In this document: positions 12,345 to 25,708 of the stretch, piece by piece
Layout: each line of letters begins with the position of its first letter
Position numbering within the stretch: the first letter of the stretch is position 1
Source: Castanea sativa
Taxonomy: Eukaryota; Streptophyta; Magnoliopsida; Fagales; Fagaceae
Length of the DNA: 64,000 bases
Assembly (NCBI RefSeq): GCF_040712315.1
Contig: NC_134020.1
Location: forward strand, 52,499,751-52,563,750
Direction: 5' to 3'
Position numbers and translations under genes: made by a program
Notes under the pieces: model-generated
What the model was told of the DNA's origin: nothing
Seen by the model: only the letters and a program-made list of their open reading frames with translations
The model's database searches: none

Positions 12345-15300
12345 CTATAACAGTGTTTTGTCGTTTTGGATATATATACGTTGTAAATTTATAATCAGAG
12401 TTCGTTTGTTTATGTTTAGAATGAATGGTGGAGATTTAAAAGCAAAACACTTGAAAATGTGATCAGGGTTGTTTATTTGAAAGTAGTCTTTGTATTTTTA
12501 TGTTCACTAAACGAATGGTGGAGATTTTTGAACATTTGAATTACATCATTATGATCATTATAATCATAGTAGATACCATTGTGGTCAGAATTCTTTACTT
12601 AAAAAGTGTTTTAATTTTGTTTTTTTTTTTCTTCTTCCCTTTGTTGTCAAATGTTCATGAAGAAATTGTGGAGATTAAAACACTTGAAATTATGATCAAT
12701 ATTGTTTATTTGAATTTTTTTAATCTTCGTCTTTTATTTATATTCGCGAAGGAATGGTTGAGATTGAAACACCTGAAAATATATGGATGGATGGTGATAA
12801 TCATAGTGGGTATTTACTGTGGAATTTTCTTTGGTTGGTAAATGTGGTATTTTTCGATGCTTTTATTTGTTGGGTCTCCTTTCTTTTGGTTGTCTTTGGA
12901 TTTTTATTTTTGGTAGTGGGGGGAATTCTTTGTACTTTTGGAGCTTCTGGGTATATATAGCTGTTATACTGGTTCAAACCCTCTATGTATTTGACAATGC
13001 GCGTGACATTCTCAATTTTTGTGAAGTTTTGGTAGGAATGAGCTTTGGCACAAATGTTGCTTCCTTCCCCCAAGTTGCAGGGTGAGATCGTAGATTTTAA
13101 AACCCTTTGGGTATTTGTGTAACTCAACAATAATTTTTTATTTTGTTATTTAAAGTTTTGAGAAGAAAACACATTTTGTTATTTAAAGTTTGGTTTTTGT
13201 TAATTGTTTACTTAGCTTGCGGTTTATGAATGTGTTATCTTTGGGAGGTTGTTATTTGAAAATGGGAGTTTTTTTGGGTCAATGTTCCAATGGAGTTTGC
13301 TTTTTGGTTAGTGAAATGGTTGTTTGTTTTTAAATTTTTTATGGGTTTTGTGCATTCTGATGATGAGATAAATTGTATATGGGTTATGAGGGTGATTCTT
13401 TTTATTTTTTCTTTTTATAATGCTAAATTAATTATTTTGCTGATTATTTATGGTTTAGAAAGTTGTGCTGGCTTTGATGGAATGCGATGGGAAATGTTTG
13501 AGACCATGTGAAGTTGGGGGGGAGGGGGGAATGATGAACAAGGATTGAGTAATGAAAATAGGGTCTTGATGAAGTTGTTTGGTTTTTATGGGTGTTATAT
13601 GTGCAAGCAGATTTTATACTGAAAAATTTGCTGAAGGTAACTTCACTTCAATTTTCAGGGAAATGAGGGAAGATTTGCATTTTCTTTTTATGACATTGAA
13701 AGAATCTGTGATAGACATACAATGTACCTTTTGGTATCAGAAACTATCAAGTTGATAAATGGACAACATGGAAAATTATGTGTATACCTCTGCCTGATGA
13801 ATCTATAAGAAGCTCAGCTAACCATAAAGCTCATCTTATTGTTATGGCAAACTAGAAAAGTTTTGTTTTACTGGATGCCTAATTATGGCATGCTAAAGGA
13901 AGAAATTGTTATATTTTGTAGAATGCATGCCTGTTTTCCCATTAAGTTTGTAAATGGACTGCTTCCCCCCCCCCCCCCCTTCTCTCTGCACATGGGGTTC
14001 TATCCCCATACTCAGTTCTTAGTAATAAACGTTGAATTCTCCTTTCTTTGATTTATGTAGATAATCCTTTTTTTTATGTTTTATTTTCTAGACTGCTGCA
14101 GAGTATGAACGCCGGAGAGAGAACTTTTTCAATGAGCTAGAGATTGTCTTTGCTGATGTGGTATGGACATATCGATCATCATCATACATACATACATATA
14201 TTGATGTATACATTTGAAATCACTGTAAGCTTGGCTTACATCACTGCTTGGTATCGGGCATGATCTGGAAGGGAAACCCTGGTGTATGATAATTGTCAAC
14301 ATTATAGTATATTTAAAACAAAGTTCAGTTTTTGAACCTATTTATAAAGAACTAGAGGTTTTTAATTTTATTTTTAATTTTTTTTTATTAATATTTTTAA
14401 AAAAGGTTTAAAATCAATTGCCCCCCCCCCCCCTCCTTTTTCCCTCTAAATTTATTAGAATCTGATGGTTGTAGGTAACCAAAGCTGAGAACATATGGAG
14501 TTACTTTAGTCTTATTTGTACTGGGAATGAGCAATTGGGCATAGATACCTACAATTGATGATTTTTTTTCCTTTTTTGTTTTCCCAATAATTGATCAATA
14601 ACTTGCTGAGATGGGGGAGAATCCAGTGTAATTTGTTCATGTAATCATGTGTAGTGAATTGTGGATTTAAATTAAACTTTTACTTCCTATGTTAAATTTT
14701 AATGGAAATAGTTTTATAGTGCTTGTCAATGCCATGTGAACTTTGATGTGGGTATGTCCAGGTATTAAGATTTGGATGTTTTCTGAAGGTTTTCCATTTT
14801 GTTGAGGTTTTGAGTTGGCACACTGAATGATATTCATGACCTGTTTTCTCAACTTGGCTACTCCATTGGAAAATGAAGAGTACAAGCGTTTCAGGTGTCA
14901 TCCAACTTGTTTGGTCCTAAGTCTATGAATAGCAATGCAGAAGTACAAGCTTATAAGCAATCCACTTTCTTTAAAGTGCTTATCAGTTGTATGACTTACC
15001 AGGGAACATTTTCTTTAACTTAGGTGAATTTATTTATAACCTCCAAAGAAAATGATAGGGTCTATGATGTGCCGACACCTAAATTGATAGGGTCTCATAA
15101 CATTTTACTTGAACTGGTGGATTCTTGATATGATAAGGACCTTTGAATATGTTAAAAAATTCTTAGTGAGTGATAAGAAAGAAATATTATGAATTAAGGA
15201 AAAGTAAGGTTTGCATTTTGGATTGGTGTTATATGTGCAAGTGCAATAGTGAAAGTGTTGACCATCTTTTCCTTCATTGCCCAGTTGCTTTGGAGTTGTG

Positions 15301-18300
15301 GGATATGGTTTTCGGTTTATTTGGAGTTTGTTGGGTTATGCCTAGGTCTGTTGTTGGGCTTTTGGCCTGCTGGCATGGTCGTTTTGGTTGCCATCGTAAT
15401 GGAGATATATGGAAGGCTGTTCCTCATTGTTTGATGTGGTGTATTTGGAAGGAGAGAAATAGTAGGTGTTTTGAAGCCAATGAGAGTTCCATGACTGATC
15501 TCAAGCTTCTATTTTTCCGAACCTTACTTGACTAGTTTTCTGTGTGGAGAGACCAACTTTTTTCTTCTATTTTGGATTTACTTGACTTTTGTAATGTTTG
15601 TTTTTGATTTGTTCTCCCTGTATACTCCCTCTGTACTTGGGTGTCTCTTTTTTTAATATTAATGAATCTTTATTACTTATCAAAAAAAAAAAAAAATTGA
15701 ATCACAAAAAAAAATCATGCATTTATTTAGGAGCAGTAACATATTATCTTCTGGTAGATTTGATTATAAATGTGCTTAAGTTTCATTTGAATGTTTAGTC
15801 AACTATATATTTGCACCTGTTGGTGTATAACTCAGAAAGGCCCTGATGAGGTGCCTCCTCTTCACAGATTGTCTAACGTACAAAAGTTTTGGCCTTCATT
15901 CCATAATTTTCTGAAATGGCTGCATCCCTATGGTGTCAGATCGTTTGATTTTTCAAGAATTACACACTCTTTATTCTTTAAGTTTTTAATGAAATTGATG
16001 AAAATACTTGGTGCCATAGATTTTCCAAGGGAGTTGAGAGAAATATTGCATCCTATGCATTATGGGATATCATTTTATCAAAGACAGTAAACCTTTTTTG
16101 CACTATATTTTAAACATTTACTTCCCATCATCTATGTTTCTGTCATTACCTTTCTTAGGTAATGGCCATTCTTGCAGATTTTATGCTTGTTTTTCTTCCT
16201 GCCCCAACTGTTTCCCTCCGACCACCACTTGCAACTAGCGCAGGAACAATTGCCAAGTTCTTCCATAACTGCCCTGACAATGCATTCCAGGTTACAATTT
16301 ATTTTTTTTGGCCTAGAGACTAGTGCAACTACCTGAACAATCTGCCTAGATAATTTGGATTAAGAGATACTCACATTTACTTATATGGTCCTCAAAATAT
16401 GTTTGCAGGTTGCACTTGCTGGAACATCATATTCATTTTTACAGAGACTTGGAGCAGTGGTGGTAAGCAGAATTTTAGTGAAAAGAATATTTTGCTACTA
16501 ATGAATCCTCCTTTTAAGTTTCAAGAAAAGAATGAAAATGCATACTTTACAGTTTCTGGTTTGTTTTGTGTAGCGTAATGGAACAAAGCTTTTTGCAGTT
16601 GGCACAGCTTCATCACTGGTTAGTTATCATACTTCTCCTGGGGCGTTCAATTTAGATAGAATTTTGTGGCTGATCATGATTCTGTCTTTCCTTGACATCC
16701 TCTTTAATTGTTGCGTCTCCATTATTTGTGCTGATCATAAATAGTTCTTGTTTCTTCTTGCCTTACTAGTTACAAAATCCATGTTATTTTTTTCAAGTAG
16801 TGTTTGTGCCGACTTTAATTCTCGTGAAAATTTGGTCTTCTGTTGGCTGAGAGATGCTCTTTAAAGTGCTTTATCTCATGAGCTGCATATGCTTTAAATA
16901 AAATCCAGAAATTACTATTGTTTCTTTTTGGGAGAAGTGGTTGAATGAAGCCCCTGTAAGGAACCATTCTGCTGCATATTGGTGCACTTTCAAGAAGAGA
17001 AAATAATGGAAGGGGAAATGTATGTTGTCTTCCTGTCTTTGGTTATTTAGAGAAAAATGAAGGAAAATAAAAATTTTAATTAAAAACAAGGAAATGTAAG
17101 GAAACTTTTGGTCCAATTCCTTGAAGAAAACTTTCCATGCTAGTCTTATTGATCTTGGAGTGTTTTTGGTGGGTTCGAGTGTAGATTCTAAGATATGAAT
17201 GAACCTAATCTCTAAAGCAATATAACAGTTTCCTGCTCTTGGCCTCACCCTTTTGAAGATGAACTTTATGAAGCTGTCAGGGGAAAGTTAGATAATCTTC
17301 ATACATTTCTGTTCTTTTCTCCGCAGGTAGAATAAACACAGGTTAACTAAATTGTAGGATAATAAAATTGCTGTTTGTAGAAATTTTGGATTTGAGTTTC
17401 AGATAACTAATAAAAAACCTGGGCTCTTACGTAAATTGTTGTTCCTTTGTGTATAGTAGATTTTATTATACTTGATTTTTCATCTGATTGATATGTTATG
17501 TTGGGTGTAATTACTATGTTTTGTATGCATGTATGCATTTTATGAACGTAAGTATCTGTGCATATACATTTATAAAAGGGGAAAGCTCAAGTAAATCAGA
17601 GGTGCCCAAGAGCTGTCGCAATCAATATTCTTGGAATTGATATGTTGAGGATAATGCAGTTTGCATTGGTTATCTTCCTAATTTACATTATGTACCAGAT
17701 CACATTTTCCCATATTCATTATGTTGTCTATGAATGCTTTAGTGAATTGGTTTTGCCCATACAAGATATGACCAAAAGTGTGACCTCATTCCCAACAAAA
17801 AATACCACAGAGACACGCTAAAAGGATGTATATGAAAGGCTACTTTTACATGTTCTCGATGCACATGAGGTTGAAAATAGTGAGGAGCAATCTGTTGACT
17901 AATATTGACCATTCCTTTTCTAACTATTTGTTGCAAAGGTTTCTTAGACAAAGTCTTGCAAGCCAATGTACCAGAATCGAGAAATGTTGGATTATGATAC
18001 ATGTAATTTAATGTAGGTTGGCACAGCAGTGACAAATGCCTTGATCAATGCAAGGAAGGCTGTTAATAAGGATTCTGCAGCTGAAGTGGAAAACGTGCCT
18101 ATAATATCCACTAGTGCTGCCTATGGTGTCTATATGGCAGTTTCTAGCAATCTCCGGTATGTAGTTTTAATTTATCAGTTTCTTGAGTGGCTCTAACTTA
18201 GCTGCTACTTCATGCAACCTCTGGTTCTAATTTTTTAAATCATCTATAGACTCATGTATTTTGGAATGTTTACAATTCAATAAAATATCTAATGTATACG

Positions 18301-19519
18301 TAGATTGTTTTGAAAATGATATGGGCTTCCTTGGGTAGACAATCATGAATAAAGTTATCACTCATGATTTAGATCTAATTAGAACCTCCTATGATTTCAC
18401 TTTTCAAACACTTGTATCAATACTTATAAAGTATATTTTGAGAGGGTAAAAATGACCCTATGATTAAAAAGTCTAAACCCGCACTTACTGTAGAGGAAAT
18501 TAAAATAAATACCTGAATTCTCTTACTCTGCATCCTTAAATGTCTTTTTCAAATTTTGGAAAATTGACAGTTAAATATGACTGAACGTCATTCCATTATA
18601 TTATGAATTTTTTTCAGTAGAAAATCATGTTTATGATCTGTATGTTCAGGCATCATTTTCTTTGGGGTGATGTCTATGGTCTTTGGGTCAAATGGCACTT
18701 TCAACCCTAATAAGTACAGGGTGGTTGGCGTAAAAAAAAAAAATTTGGGTGGTTGTTGAGGTTTCAAATTCAAGTCCCATGGAGTATGTGATTTACGTGC
18801 CAATTAAAAAATAATTATAATTTTCTGTACTGTGATAATTTATTGAATGAAATATTTTTATTTCTTCATTCATTACTTTGATTACCCAAGTCCATAATTT
18901 AAATTAGACTCATCAAAAAACAAAGGAGAGGACATGGTCAAAATATGATTATGTATCAAGGATTTAGGCTATTTTCTTTTTCTAACAAAATTCATCTGGT
19001 AAAAAGATAGCATGTTTCCGGATTGTAAATAGATGTTATCAAATTTTCCTCAAATTTTATAAAATGCAATAATTTCAAATGCCATGTAAGATACAATGGA
19101 ATGACTGGTTTTTGCGAGACAAATGCTTTCGTAATGTGGATCTATTAACTATCAATACCTTGAGACATTTTAGCACGTCACTACATGACAGAATGGAGTT
19201 GATAGTTTGTCAGACCTGGAATATTTATCAATGATGTAATTGTGTATTACAGGTACCAAGTACTAGCTGGTGTTATTGAACAGCGGATTTTGGAACCCAT
19301 GTTACACCAGCACAAACTTTGGCTGAGTGCCGTCTCTTTTGCTGTTCGGACAGGCAACACATTCTTGGGTTCATTATTGTGAGTGATTGATTTATAACTC
19401 CTCTGAAATCTCCATTTTGAAAAATTATTTCTCCTCCCCCAAGAACTCACCTTTCTCAACTTCTTGGCAGGTGGGTTGATTATGCTCGTTGGATAGGAGT
19501 ACAACAACTTCAGGAGTGA
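11739..19519 (+). CDS. RER4: RETICULATA-RELATED (DUF3411) chloroplast membrane protein, eight exons
   Basis: Spliced coding sequence: 11,739-12,308; 14,092-14,160; 16,159-16,290; 16,409-16,462; 16,574-16,618; 18,017-18,156; 19,253-19,378; 19,471-19,519 (TGA). Every junction is GT/AG and keeps one frame, giving 394 aa. Residues 1-65 are rich in Ser, Pro and Leu and look like a chloroplast transit peptide. Residues 81-98 are Asn and Gly runs. From residue about 105 to the end the protein matches the DUF3411 (RETICULATA) family as I remember it, with conserved stretches such as AAEYERRRENFFNELE, KFFHNCPDNAFQVAL and GNTFLGSLLWVDYAR. The family comprises plastid-envelope multi-pass proteins affecting leaf mesophyll development, vein-associated reticulation and metabolic homeostasis; the molecular activity is not settled. 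Length and sequence are closest to Arabidopsis RER4 (from memory). The ATG sits directly after the GA-rich leader and is the only start giving a transit peptide. A (CT)n tract begins at the first splice donor. Confidence 0.88.
12311..12341 (+). repeat. (CT)n microsatellite abutting the exon 1 splice donor
   Basis: About 15 CT units start within the donor sequence itself (AAG|GTCTCTCT...). Repeat-length variation here would alter the bases downstream of the donor without changing the GT. Confidence 0.8.
12418..12800 (+). repeat. Diverged tandem repeats in RER intron 1
   Basis: Four imperfect copies of a unit built around GGTGGAGATTAAAACACTTGAAA start near 12,418, 12,512, 12,661 and 12,751. 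Each is followed by variants of ATGATCA...GTTTATTTGAA, with spacing about 90-150 bases. They are well diverged and noncoding. The short open frames over this area are chance. Confidence 0.6.
15155..15696 (+). mobile_element. LINE 3' fragment with zf-RVT domain in RER intron 2
   Basis: The frame at 15,170-15,535 encodes a reverse-transcriptase zinc-binding (zf-RVT) segment: a C-x2-C pair, then HLFLHC, followed by a Trp-rich tail with CLMWCIWKERNSR, typical of the C terminus of plant LINE ORF2. It is followed by a T-rich 3' UTR and a 15-base poly(A) at 15,682-15,696. The reverse transcriptase proper is absent, so this is a 5'-truncated dead copy. It lies sense-oriented within the 2-kb intron between exons 2 and 3 and contributes no exon I can support. 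Confidence 0.8.
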
Positions 19520-19856
19520 AAGAACAGCTGCATTTTCTTGTTTGATTGTGAATTTTGGATTGGTTTGGCCCATTATAAGGTGATTCATAAATTAGTTAAA
19601 ACTGATAATCGATTCAGTTCACAAAAAGTTTGTCTCTTAGATACATAGGTCTTTTTCGGATATTCATACAACTGTTCAAGGCTGAGCTGACAGTTCGTGT
19701 TTGATACACCTTTTTCCAATTATTCCAATTTAATTCTTTTCCCCTTTAAGTCTCTTTCAATTACTACTGTAAGGATTCGGACACTGATAAATTTAAACCA
19801 GGGCTTTTGCTGTTTAAGGAGAATTAAATATGGTTTATGTAGGTTTTTTAGTCATG

Positions 19857-20100
19857 GAAAGAATTCTACCAGCCTCAAGGCTTTGAAAAGACACTGTACT
19901 TTTAAGAAATTTGTTTACCCTGGATTTTTTTTTTCTACCCTGGAATGTGAAATTAGGTCTGCAGTGTAGGTAATATGGAGAGAATTCTACCAGCCTCAAG
20001 GCTTTGAAAAGACACTGTACTTCTAAGGAATTTGTTTACCCTGGATTTTTTTCTTTCTACCCTGGAATATGAAATTAGGACTGCAGTGTAGGTAATATGG
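19857..20100 (+). repeat. Tandem 121-bp duplication downstream of the RER stop
   Basis: GAATTCTACCAGCCTCAAGG recurs at 19,861 and 19,982, and the following bases continue to match through ATTAGG.CTGCAGTGTAGGTAATATGGA, giving a period of 121. The copies differ at a handful of positions and in a T-run length. It starts about 340 bp after the stop codon, so it could lie in the 3' UTR or just beyond it. Confidence 0.85.
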
Positions 20101-20924
20101 AATAGTTTATCACCATTTTTAACTTGCATGAAATTTACTTCCAAACAGTTTGGAGGAAAATTTCTTCAATCTCAGATATGGCGATTTATAAAATAATCTA
20201 TATGTATTTATAATTTTAATGACATATTTAATGGGTCATTTACTAGATATATAGTGCATCTGGAAAGTTCTAAGGATTATTTCATATTGGGTAAATTTGT
20301 TTTTTTGTCCTAATGTCCAAGAGAGAGAATGAGCTTGTTTTAGGTTACCACTACATTTTACAAACTATCGCCAATAATCCCATCAAATTAATTACTAAGA
20401 TAGGCTCTAACATTCACTCTATGAAATAGTGTTGCCTGTTATAACACGAATCAGTGTCAATAGTGTTCTGTTATAACACGAGTGTCTTCTTTTTCACTAA
20501 TCAAGGTAAAAAAAAAAAAATTCACTAATCAAGAGCATATGAGTTGTTAATTTGGTTAAGGACAAAGTTTAGCTACAAAGTTGGCTGTAGTTTAAGGTTA
20601 CAATTCTACTCAATAAAATAAATATTACTACATATATTGAAAATTTAATTATTAAATTACATGTTCTTTACGTTCTTAATACACATGTTAAAATTTGTGT
20701 TAATTGGATATTATTTACAATATGATCTATAAAATTATATATTTTTTGTATAATTTTAAATTACAAAAATTTGCAATTTAAACAATTTATTGATGATATA
20801 GGTATTGATCTTTAATTTTCTAAAAATTTTGCAAGTATGGAATAGGAAATCCAATTGTGAATTTGTCAAAACTCACATTTAATTAAAAGATATTCAGAAA
20901 GTTGTAGCCTAATGTTACAATTAA

Positions 20925-21178
20925 ATTTTTTTTTTTTTGAATAAAGACTTAGAATTTCATTAAAATAAATCAACCATCTTTAGTTAACAATACAAATAGA
21001 GGTGTGGAGAAACTTCTCCATCCACACCTTTAAACCTGCGACATTCCAAGATGAATCTTGAGAAGCCAAGTTCTGAAGCTAATGAGAGTGCCCTTGCTGC
21101 TGCCATAGCTTCGACCAGATCAGATGAGAAAGGGAGTTGAATCTTTGTCCATTGGTTAATAAGATAAAGATGCATGGA
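20925..21178 (-). mobile_element. LINE remnant with RNase H-like (RVT_3) fragment
   Basis: Read on the minus strand, the frame at 21,175-20,984 contains SSDLVEAMAAARALSLASEL followed by GFSRFILEC, the typical middle of plant LINE-associated RNase H (RVT_3). About 45 bases further on the strand is an A-rich terminus (poly(T) at 20,925-20,938 on the plus strand). It is short, truncated at both coding ends and not functional. Confidence 0.6.
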
Positions 21179-21179
21179 T

Positions 21180-22182
21180 ATTTAAGGGATGTTTTATTTA
21201 ATTTCCTCCAATCTCACAATAAATAAATATATAAAGTGATGTTCTGAGATAACAAAATAATGTTTCTTTATATTCTTTCAATATGTTATGTTAAATCACA
21301 AAATTTTTACCTTTTCTATAGGATTTATTGTAAAATCAATTAACGCAAACTTACATGATAAATGATACTACTATTGCATGATGGAAGGGAAGAGATTACA
21401 TGATTTTAACCTTCATGAGTTTGGAGACAATATCATAGTTAATAGTTTAGACTAATCAGAATATATAGGCTCAATTATAAATTGCACCCCTAATTTATGT
21501 TTTTACTTTTAACATTTTCATCCCTCAAATTTTGATTTTTCTCAATTTAGTGCCTTAACTTTTATTTTGTATTGAATGTGGTCAAAGTGACGTAATTTGA
21601 TTTATGCCCATTGTATATATCCTTATCTCTTTTTGTTTTCAAAATTTATTTCTCTTTTCTTTCACCCCTCCTCTACCCTTCACCACCATCATCCTCAAGA
21701 TTAGGTTTTAGGGTAAGGGTGATGCTTATTTCACACTTCAAGTCATGATTTCAGTGAGTCTAACTTAAGTGTGTGCGTACATTTATGTGCAATAAGATGT
21801 GTATACTAGTATTTACTCTTTAGGTCAAACTTACCATTCTCCAAACCAGCAAAATCACCAACCCCCATGACAATTGTAATCATATCAACCGGTGCAAACC
21901 CGTTTTCCCAACTAATGTCAATATCACCTGAACAATTGAAACCCGGCCACAAACACACCAAAAGCTCGTCAAAACTTAACATCCTAAAACAACTACTTCA
22001 TACCCTCAGAAAAACCTCAATTCAAGCCAGCCAAGCTTTCCCTAAACTCATAAACCAATGCATCTATCATCTTATAACTAATGTCAAGTTCTTTTTCATT
22101 TTATACTAATAAAGGTTTTAATTTCTCCCTAAGATCATTGTTGAAATAAACATTTTATTGTCACATGTTTTCTTTTTTTGAG
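21180..22182. other. Noncoding intergenic stretch
   Basis: No supported gene. The 80-codon open frame at 21,867-22,109 has a Ser/Lys/Gln-rich product without a recognisable domain; I could not support it as a gene. Confidence 0.4.
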
Positions 22183-22335
22183 AGAGTTTTAACGTATGGC
22201 GTCCGCTCCTGATGAGTGCTCTTTGTCATCAGACCAAGACACCAATCAGTTTTTGGTGTAGGCGGGGATTGAACCTCAGATCTCTTATTTAACTATCAGA
22301 GACTTTACTAGTTGAGTTAACTAATACCCACCTTG
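22183..22335 (-). mobile_element. tRNA-derived SINE (family 2), uninterrupted copy
   Basis: On the minus strand it reads a tRNA-like head with a box-B-like sequence (GGTTCAATCCC), then CGCCTACACC, a segment ending in CTTGGTCTGATGACAAAGAG, CATCAGGAGCGGACGCCATA and an A-rich end. This is the intact counterpart of the split copy at 4,015-4,925. Confidence 0.65.
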
Positions 22336-22536
22336 TCACATGTTTTTTAGTTTCTAAAATTTCTAGGTAATTAAAGTTGGAGATTCTGTGATAAGGCAAC
22401 AAATTCAAAAGATCTACCAATTTGTTCTTTTTTTTGGGGGGGGGGGGGGGGGGGGAAGCATGAGTGTAGTCCTATAAAGGAAAAGGTGCTAAAACACAGT
22501 GATTGTTATAGCTGCTATCATCAATACTACAACTAT

Positions 22537-22855
22537 GGGTCCATTTGGATAAAGTTTATTACTGAAAACTGAAAACACTGTAGCAAAATAATTTTTAAAT
22601 GTGTAAATAGTGCCGTGGGACCCATTTTTAATTAAAAAAAATTCTGCAAAGTGAAGTTTGTGAGTCTCGTGAACAGTATACGGGACCCATAGATGTGCTG
22701 AAAAGTCAGCAAAATGCGGCTACTGTTCATAAACAGTAACATGAACAGTAGTATTTGTCTCCCCTGACCCGTGTAGCACCAGAAGGAGAAAAAAAAAAAA
22801 ATCAGAAAACGCAAAACACTCAAAACACTGGGCGCTTCAGCTATCCAAACTCAGC
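22537..22855 (-). mobile_element. MITE of the GTTTTCAG family, copy 2 (minus)
   Basis: Contains, in reverse orientation, the family hallmarks: TCCATTTGGATAAAG at the left, ACTGAAAACTGAAAACACTG, TAGCAAAATAATTTTTAAAT, GTGGGACCCATTTTTA, and CTATCCAAACTCAG at the right. The ends are imperfect inverted repeats. The target duplication is unclear. Confidence 0.65.
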
Positions 22856-23169
22856 CTATAAAAGAAAAATTAGATATAAATTAATATGTTGAAATAAATT
22901 TATATACAATTATGGAAATAATTACAAATAAACTATGAAAGATATTATACTTGTTGATTTCTTTCTTTAATATTACATTTTTATTTTCTCAAATGATCAA
23001 AATGACAGATTATATAGTTTGACAAATTAGAGAAGCTAGAGAACCTTGCCTCGCACTAGCTTTGGAAAAATGGAGAATGTGCACTAGTTTACAGAGAAAA
23101 TCGAAGAGATAGGAAAGAGCACAAACAAGGAATTTTAGAAGATGAGAAACAAAAAAGAAAGGGAAAAGA

Positions 23170-23930
23170 GGGAGTTTTTAAACGAAGCCCAGAAAAAAAA
23201 CCGCAAATCAGCGAGAAACCCAAGGGTTGCACAAAAGAAACAGTAACTGCACCCACCAGTAAGCGTCACGTGGCAACAATCAGAATGGCGCCGCTACTAC
23301 GCCTTTATTACAACACGAAATCCCAAAAGTCGTCTGCAGTTCAAACGATTCGCATTCTGTGGACGACGTGACATGTCACGTCGACCACATGATCCGGGGG
23401 CATCTGATGGGAACGACGAGAATGGCTCACAGACGGGTATAATGCTACAGACGACCCATACCCCCATGACGAGAAAAATATTGCTACGTCACTGACGAGG
23501 GCACCAAAATGATTCAATGCCGGCAGTAATACCTTGAGTGGTTACGACGCCAGCTGGGTAGACCGTTGGAAACATATTAAAGAACCATTACTCGGCCAGG
23601 AGCACCATTAAGCCAGGAATTAATGCCACAACGACTAGATACCAAAAAAAGGTATATAAAGGAGAGGCACCACCCACATAGGAAAAAAACAAGAAAACAC
23701 AATTATATGAAAAACAAAGTAATTCCTTTATAAAAACTCTATTTTCTTTTTGTGCTAACTTTGGCATCGGAGGTGTTGTAGCAGGCACCGCACCGGTGAC
23801 CGAGTAAAGAAGCTTCTGTCTTATTCGCAGGAGTGATACAGTCATCACCTGGACGGACTACCACTGGCTGGTATTCATCTGGATGAACCCTCCTCAACTA
23901 ACGATATTCTGCTTCATCAGCATCTATTTT
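23170..23930 (-). mobile_element. LTR-like fragment (probable solo or partial LTR)
   Basis: This is a GC-richer island with many CGACG motifs, a TATA-like GGTATATAAAGG at 23,650-23,661, and a downstream stretch around GGCATCGGAGGTGTTGTAGC that resembles the R/U5 area of plant Gypsy LTRs. The TATA orientation implies transcription to the right, so the strand is tentative. No internal domains follow and clear TG/CA ends with a duplication were not found. Boundaries are approximate. Confidence 0.4.
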
Positions 23931-24281
23931 TATTTTTTATTTTTTTTGCCGAATATAGAAGAAAGCGTATTCTAGCATTAATAAACCCTAGCCATTATTA
24001 GACCTATCAATTTTATTTTATTTTAAATTAGCCATATATAAGATAATTCTAAAAAGAAGACTTCTATAGGATTGCAAAAATAATAAATTTGAAGAACTCT
24101 CTTGTAAGAAAATCTATTGGCATCTTTAAATCTAAAGATTATAGAGAAATCTGTCGAAAGAAAATTCTATGTGACCTAATTAAAATTTTGGAATTGATCG
24201 AAATGATCTACTCGCAATATTTATGTGCATAGAGCCTAGATGCACCGAACAAAGGCATCACAATACATAGATGTGGAAATG

Positions 24282-25708
24282 TTTGAGGTTGCTGTGATGG
24301 GTTTTAAGTTCTAAACTGTAGGGTACCTAATGATTATTTGGTGGGAACGTGGCCTCTTATATATCAATTTGGCCACATTGTGAATCTTGAAAAGTATGAG
24401 AAACTTCAAAGGGTAAATAACAAGAAAGCATGGGTGTGGCGCACCGGACTCATCTGGACACGGCATCCAACGTATGCCATGCCGATTCACCTTTTTATTA
24501 TTATTATTATTTTTTTTTTTGATTTGCTCCAATTTGCCCCGATTTGAGCCAAAACCAGTCGATTTGCTTTGATTCGGCTTGATTCTGGAGGAAACGGGAA
24601 GCCGAAATGACCGAAATGGTTTTATTTCAGCCAAAACAAACTGATATGGCCAATTCTGGCCGAAACAAACCAATATGGCCGCCAACATAGGCCAAAATGG
24701 GCCGCTAGCCACCATTCTTCTGCTTCATGTGACCTTGTGAGAGAAAAAAAAAAAAAGAAGAAGGAAGAAGAAGATGAGAAGACACAAAGAAATGGTTAGA
24801 ACTTAGAAGAGGTGAGGAAGAAGAATAAATGTATATAATAAAAGAATATAAATTAAGTAGGTGAGAAAGTCAATTGTTTCTTCTGGGTGGGCTTGGGAAT
24901 TGGAAAAGGAGTAAAGGAACCTTCTTGAAAGGTGATTTTTTTGTTTACAATTACAAAAAATATTGATTTTATTAAAAACAAATCATAAATAATTTTTTTT
25001 AATAATAAACTCTACTCTTTATTTGAATTTTTATATAAAAAATATTAAATTCACTATATAAAAATATTTTTAATAAATTTTTAATTGCTGCACTCAGCCA
25101 CACCTTACTTTTTCAAAAATTGTTGAGTTCTACACCTGCACCCACACTCGAATTCGGAAACGCACCCATACTTCATAGGTAAATACTAGTACACACTGCC
25201 TGTCCTAAACGTGATTTTGACCACAGTCAATTATATTATTTCCAAAGTTTAGTAATTTTTTTTAAGTAATTGCCAATTACTTTCAATTATCTAGCTGGTA
25301 GTTCTAAATGAACTTAAATTATTGTTTAACTTACGAAGTTTATTTACTTTGAATAATGGTGAATTTTATTATTATTATTTATTTCTATGTGCGATAATTA
25401 TGTTCGTAGGTATTGACATTGAGCACATCCGAGAGATACATGCTCATAATAAAAGATTCTATTTTGTTGAGATTTTCTTATTTTTGAGATTGCATTGTTC
25501 TTGTATGAAGAGAAACGTATCATAGTAAGATAATGAAGGAAATTGATGTCTTTATTTAGTTTCCACCAATCTCCCATATATATATAATATTTTTTTTTAT
25601 GTAAGAAAAAGATTACATATAAATTAGGTCTACTATGGTTGACATGATTTTTTTTTTTTTTTTTGAGAAGGACATGACCTATTAATGAATCTATATTATT
25701 TAAGTGTA
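24282..25708. repeat. Left part of the segmental duplication (3' flank of copy A)
   Basis: Starting at GTTTGAGGTTGCTGTGATGG this stretch is closely matched by 39,152-40,380, which precedes copy D. The copies differ by indels, for example a GGCCGAAA-rich part at about 24,600-24,690 that is shorter in the second copy. The small open frames here (such as 25,322-25,525) are shared only because of the duplication, and no domain was recognised. Confidence 0.8.

Noticed and set aside
23588..23848. 86-codon minus-strand open frame
   Set aside because: Lies in the LTR-like fragment with a TATA-like box; no domain.
25322..25525. Open frame repeated at 39,989-40,189
   Set aside because: Part of the duplicated 3' flank, low-complexity and hydrophobic, no family.
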